Positions 62,301-64,000 of a stretch of DNA of 64,000 bases are shown here, piece after piece (the stretch's first letter is position 1; each line of letters starts with the position of its first letter). The notes under the pieces are model-generated. The model made no database searches. It was not told where the DNA came from and saw only the letters and a program-made list of their open reading frames with translations. The DNA is taken from contig JAEUUA010000025.1 in assembly GCA_016787755.1 (NCBI GenBank), positions 372,001 through 436,000 on the forward strand. Reading direction: 5' to 3'. Made by a program: the position numbers and the translations under genes. Source of the stretch: Cyclobacteriaceae bacterium (GTDB lineage Bacteria; Bacteroidota; Bacteroidia; Cytophagales; Cyclobacteriaceae).

Positions 62301-62492
62301 CCCAGAAGCTGTTACAGACCGGCCACCTCGAAAGGGGCCGATGCTGCGCCACTTTACAGGCTTGAAATAATCTTCAAGGTTATTGGTAGCTTCCTTCGCA
62401 GCAGTTTGGGGGGTTGAAATACTTTTCTTTTGTGAATTGGAAACTCCAACTACAGCGAGATTTAGCAGGAGAATTAGAAGGACTTTATTCAT
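59313..62492 (-). CDS. exported Asp-box/sortilin-like beta-propeller protein
   Basis: The 1059-residue protein has a signal peptide (MNKVLLILLLNLAVVGVSNS) and two large beta-propeller regions with about ten Asp-box motifs (for example TNDAGVSW, STDAGKTW, STDGGTTW, SEDGGKTW, TTDYGKTW). A helical C-terminal domain (about 900-1059) follows. It is of the type annotated as VPS10/sortilin-like or glycosyl hydrolase in Bacteroidota. No GH74 catalytic residues can be assigned from this view, so enzyme activity is not shown. Confidence 0.88.
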   Translation of the reverse strand: MNKVLLILLLNLAVVGVSNSQKKSISTPQTAAKEATNNLEDYFKPVKWRSIGPFRGGRSVTASGVVGDPYTYYMGTTGGGLWKTNDAGVSWNNISDGFFKTGSVGAIAVSESSPNIIYVGMGEHAVRGVMTHHGDGVYKSTDAGKTWKKMGLDLTQHIGRIAIHPKNPDIVFVAAQGALYSNSKDRGVFRSTDGGTTWTKVLYVNDKTGCVELSMDMNNPLVLYAAMSEYGRLPWKVITGGEGNGMYKSTDGGTTWDKIQDGLPKELGKMAIAVCRSNSDKVYALIESDSDKELGGLFVSNNAGKKWSRVTNDHRLVQRAWYYIELFTDPNNENTIYVLSAPALRSEDGGKTWENLSGTHGDYHDLWINPLNSKNMVIANDGGAAVSFNYADTWSTQSNMPTAQFYRINVDNSFPYRIYAGQQDNTSVVISSRELGSGGITANSWTSSAGGESAFLAFNPDDPRYVMGGSYQGTIEVLDTKAQAGTNIMPAPIQYLGMDAKDIKYRYNWNAPIIWSKHEPNTYYHGAQLLLKTTDMGQTWIEVSPDLTRNEKSKQGKGGGPYTNEAVGAENYGTLAYVIESPHEKGVIWTGSDDGYVHLTRDNGKSWQNVTPAGLQECLINAIDVSPFDPATAYIATTRYKFNDHTPGLYKTTDYGKTWTKIITGIPNNAFTRVVREDDKRKDLLFAGTELGIFISWNGGKDWSPFQLNLPITPITDLRVHQNNLIAATSGRSFWVLDDLALIRQYNTEAGLKLYQPQSQILVNGYSEMDGASPTGINPFRGVNPSTGAIIYYELPDLKTKENVTIDIKDAQGKLVRSFTSMKDTTRLQYDGAPPADPVLSKSKGLNRFVWNLRYPTMPGLPYVYIESSYRGHKASPGKYSITLTAGDKTATSELELMPNPLYPTDAKTYKEYSDLMTTMEEEVTTMHNLINSLYDKRTQLESLLASLPADSKFAVLKKDGQALVQRMKQWDEDMVQRKSKAYDDVENFPNKFTANYLFMLNHTESDIPRVTKPTRDRLAELHTQWTPLKNRAQEFIDRDLPAFNKELWSVGIGAIWKE

Positions 62493-62578
62493 AGATGTAT
62501 GGTTGAATGTTCACCACAATAATACTTTTTATTTGCTCCTTTAGCAGGGAAATTTTATGAATGGAGCCTATTACAATA

Positions 62579-62649
62579 CCCTATTTATAGGGACCTGCAA
62601 TGCCCAGCACGTGCTATCTTCCCTATTCATCTTCAACCAGATGAAGATG
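62579..62649. other. three short palindromes in an intergenic gap
   Basis: The 209-base gap between the two exported-protein genes holds CCCTAT-TT-ATAGGG (62579-62592), AGCACGTGCT (62607-62616) and CATCTTCA-ACCAGA-TGAAGATG (62628-62649). The last could form an 8-bp hairpin without a T-tract. No ORF or -7 element is clear in the gap. Confidence 0.35.
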
Positions 62650-62701
62650 TGCCCCTTGAAAGAAGATTTTAAGTTTTATTCTCGATGATCAAACTGATGG
62701 A

Positions 62702-64000
62702 TTAATAAAAGAAAACCTCATCAATAAAGATCCAACCCTTCTGTCCCTTACCACTATGCCACTCGGGCAACTTTTTTATCGGCTTTGCTACAATCTTATA
62801 ATAAGAATACGATTCTGGTTTAAATTCAACACCAAAAGCCTCCACACGCTGCGGCTCGTAACCTTTTGGCTTTTCTGTTTTGATACTCTTCAACAAGTGC
62901 ATATGGTCTTTATCTTTTCCACCCCACACTTCCACTTCCGTTGGCGGGAAAAGATAACCACCCATATTATTACCGTAACTCAATACGATCTTTTTAAGAG
63001 TCGGTGGAGTTATCCCAAAGTCAAATCCGGCCACAAAATTATTGTCCCGAAAACCTAACCATGCCGGCTCTTTAAGAACATCAATAAAACCTTTTCGCCC
63101 ATCCGTTAAACTTGTAGCCCCCAACCCTGGATATTGCTTATCTACAAGAGTAAGAAGTTCGGCACGGCCTGGCTTAAATCCTTCCACAAAATTGGTGACA
63201 GTAAGAAGCTCACTACAATACCAACCAACGCGGCAAGCGATTGCTTTTAATTTTACGGTTTCGTTTACGGCAATTGGTTTTTCATAAACCATTCCTCGCA
63301 CACTGTCAGGTTCAGTTCCATCCAGTGTATATATTACTTTAACACCCGGCATAGAGTGTTTTAATTGAATCGATTCACCTTGCCTGATAATTCCTTCATT
63401 GATTAATATTGGCTTGCTTAATTGCAGGATGGCAGAATCATTAAATAATCTTTGAACAATTTTAATGGCTGGATATTTTTGTTGCCATACTTTACACTGC
63501 TCTTCCGTGACTTTTGTATCCCAAATAAATAATTCTTTTAATTCAGGTAATGATAAAACGGATTCAACATTCTGATTATCAACTGCAGTCCCCGAAAGGG
63601 AAAGTGACTGGAGTTTAGTAAGTGCTTTGAGATCGCTCAATCCACTTCCGGTAATATTTGTAAAATTAAGGTTCAACCTTTCAAGTTTTTTGAACTGAGA
63701 AATCACTTTCAAATCTGAATCACCCAACGGCATTTTGGAAAGATTCAAAACCACAAGCTGATCTTTAATTTCCATTAATGACTCTAAGGTACCGATCTTA
63801 AAAGAAGCGCGAATAAAAAAGTCTGCCTGCAAAGCCGGACTATTTTGATACAATGGAAAGACAGAGCAATATGGAGTATTTAGTTTGTCAATTACCGATT
63901 GGGAGACTGCCTTAAAATCATATAGATTCTCGGGTTCTAATTCCTTTTTTGGAATACCTTGAATTATTACCCAACTTTTTAGCGTATCGGTATCTGAATA
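62702..64000 (-). CDS. LRR and chitobiase/FN3-associated-domain protein, C-terminal part (cut by window edge)
   Basis: The frame is open to the right edge, giving at least 432 residues. The first visible part reads TLKSWVIIQGIPKKELEPEN. Leucine-rich repeats follow (LVVLNLSKMPLGDSDLKVIS, LERLNLNFTNITGSGL, LQSLSLSGTAVDNQNV). A CHB_HEX_C/Fn3-associated domain comes next (KVIYTLDGTEPDS, VKLKAIACRVGWYCSE), and a C-terminal F5/8-like part ends FIDEVFFY. In Bacteroidota such domains often follow a cytochrome-like N-terminal domain, which would be outside this window. Confidence 0.8.
   Translation of the reverse strand, partial: YSDTDTLKSWVIIQGIPKKELEPENLYDFKAVSQSVIDKLNTPYCSVFPLYQNSPALQADFFIRASFKIGTLESLMEIKDQLVVLNLSKMPLGDSDLKVISQFKKLERLNLNFTNITGSGLSDLKALTKLQSLSLSGTAVDNQNVESVLSLPELKELFIWDTKVTEEQCKVWQQKYPAIKIVQRLFNDSAILQLSKPILINEGIIRQGESIQLKHSMPGVKVIYTLDGTEPDSVRGMVYEKPIAVNETVKLKAIACRVGWYCSELLTVTNFVEGFKPGRAELLTLVDKQYPGLGATSLTDGRKGFIDVLKEPAWLGFRDNNFVAGFDFGITPPTLKKIVLSYGNNMGGYLFPPTEVEVWGGKDKDHMHLLKSIKTEKPKGYEPQRVEAFGVEFKPESYSYYKIVAKPIKKLPEWHSGKGQKGWIFIDEVFFY

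Overview
The window looks like a chromosomal segment of a Bacteroidota bacterium, most probably of the order Cytophagales. The reasons are a short bTHX (30S THX) gene, TAnnTTTG-type -7 promoter elements instead of sigma70 boxes, a fused alpha+beta E1 dehydrogenase, Bat-type VWA/TPR proteins, YwqK-type MORN proteins, and a UpxY/NusG-like gene at the head of a polysaccharide locus. The order is an inference; the phylum is fairly safe. GC is around 40%, with AT-richer patches in the polysaccharide locus.

Region 1 (1-19791, all minus strand) is a surface-polysaccharide locus transcribed from right to left. It begins with kdsC and kdsA (Kdo synthesis). A NusG-like antiterminator and a winged-helix regulator follow, then Wza and a Wzc-type kinase with an unusual Gly-Tyr tail. 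Next come GDP-L-fucose synthesis (gmd, fcl), two tandem FdtA-type ketoisomerase homologues, and a GNAT/FemAB-like transferase. Two DegT-type aminotransferases, an acyltransferase-methyltransferase fusion, an ABC exporter (Wzm/Wzt), another acyltransferase and a TylF-like methyltransferase come next. The last genes are glycosyltransferases GT4, GT2, a GT10 fucosyltransferase and a partial GT2. Many neighbours overlap by 4 bases, which suggests one very long operon.

Region 2 (19.8-38.9 kb) is mostly housekeeping on the plus strand: penicillin-acylase-family hydrolase, three tRNAs (Pro, Arg, Ser; minus strand), a NagB-family gene, a BatA/B-like plus BatC-like pair, thiolase, a MORN protein, purC, a STAS protein, rnz, a queuosine-precursor transporter, a SpoU methyltransferase, a TamA/BamA-like outer-membrane protein, the fused E1 and a histidine kinase.

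Region 3 (38.9-47.7 kb, minus strand) is a complete tryptophan operon, trpE-G-D-C-F-B, a DUF1684 lipoprotein, trpA and aroF. It is preceded by bTHX and a previously uncalled leader. The leader has an 18-residue peptide with three Trp codons, a 12-bp terminator hairpin, and a 9-nt segment overlapping the peptide's stop codon that is perfectly complementary to the hairpin. This is a textbook-quality candidate for ribosome-mediated attenuation and is the best regulatory find in the window.

Region 4 (47.8-54 kb) holds two small conserved-looking hypothetical genes, the SRP RNA, fsa, ftsE, a decayed gene remnant, a sigma/anti-sigma pair, a TPR protein and a CCA-adding-type nucleotidyltransferase. 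Region 5 (54.1-59.1 kb) is a photorepair cluster: DUF6435, class I photolyase, DUF2256, a cryptochrome/photolyase-like protein lacking the expected Fe-S cysteines, TIGR03643, and an SDR/DUF2867 protein. Region 6 (59.1-64 kb) holds an NTF2/DUF4440 remnant, an intergenic TAGTC-type inverted repeat, a large exported Asp-box repeat protein and a partial LRR/chitobiase-type protein.
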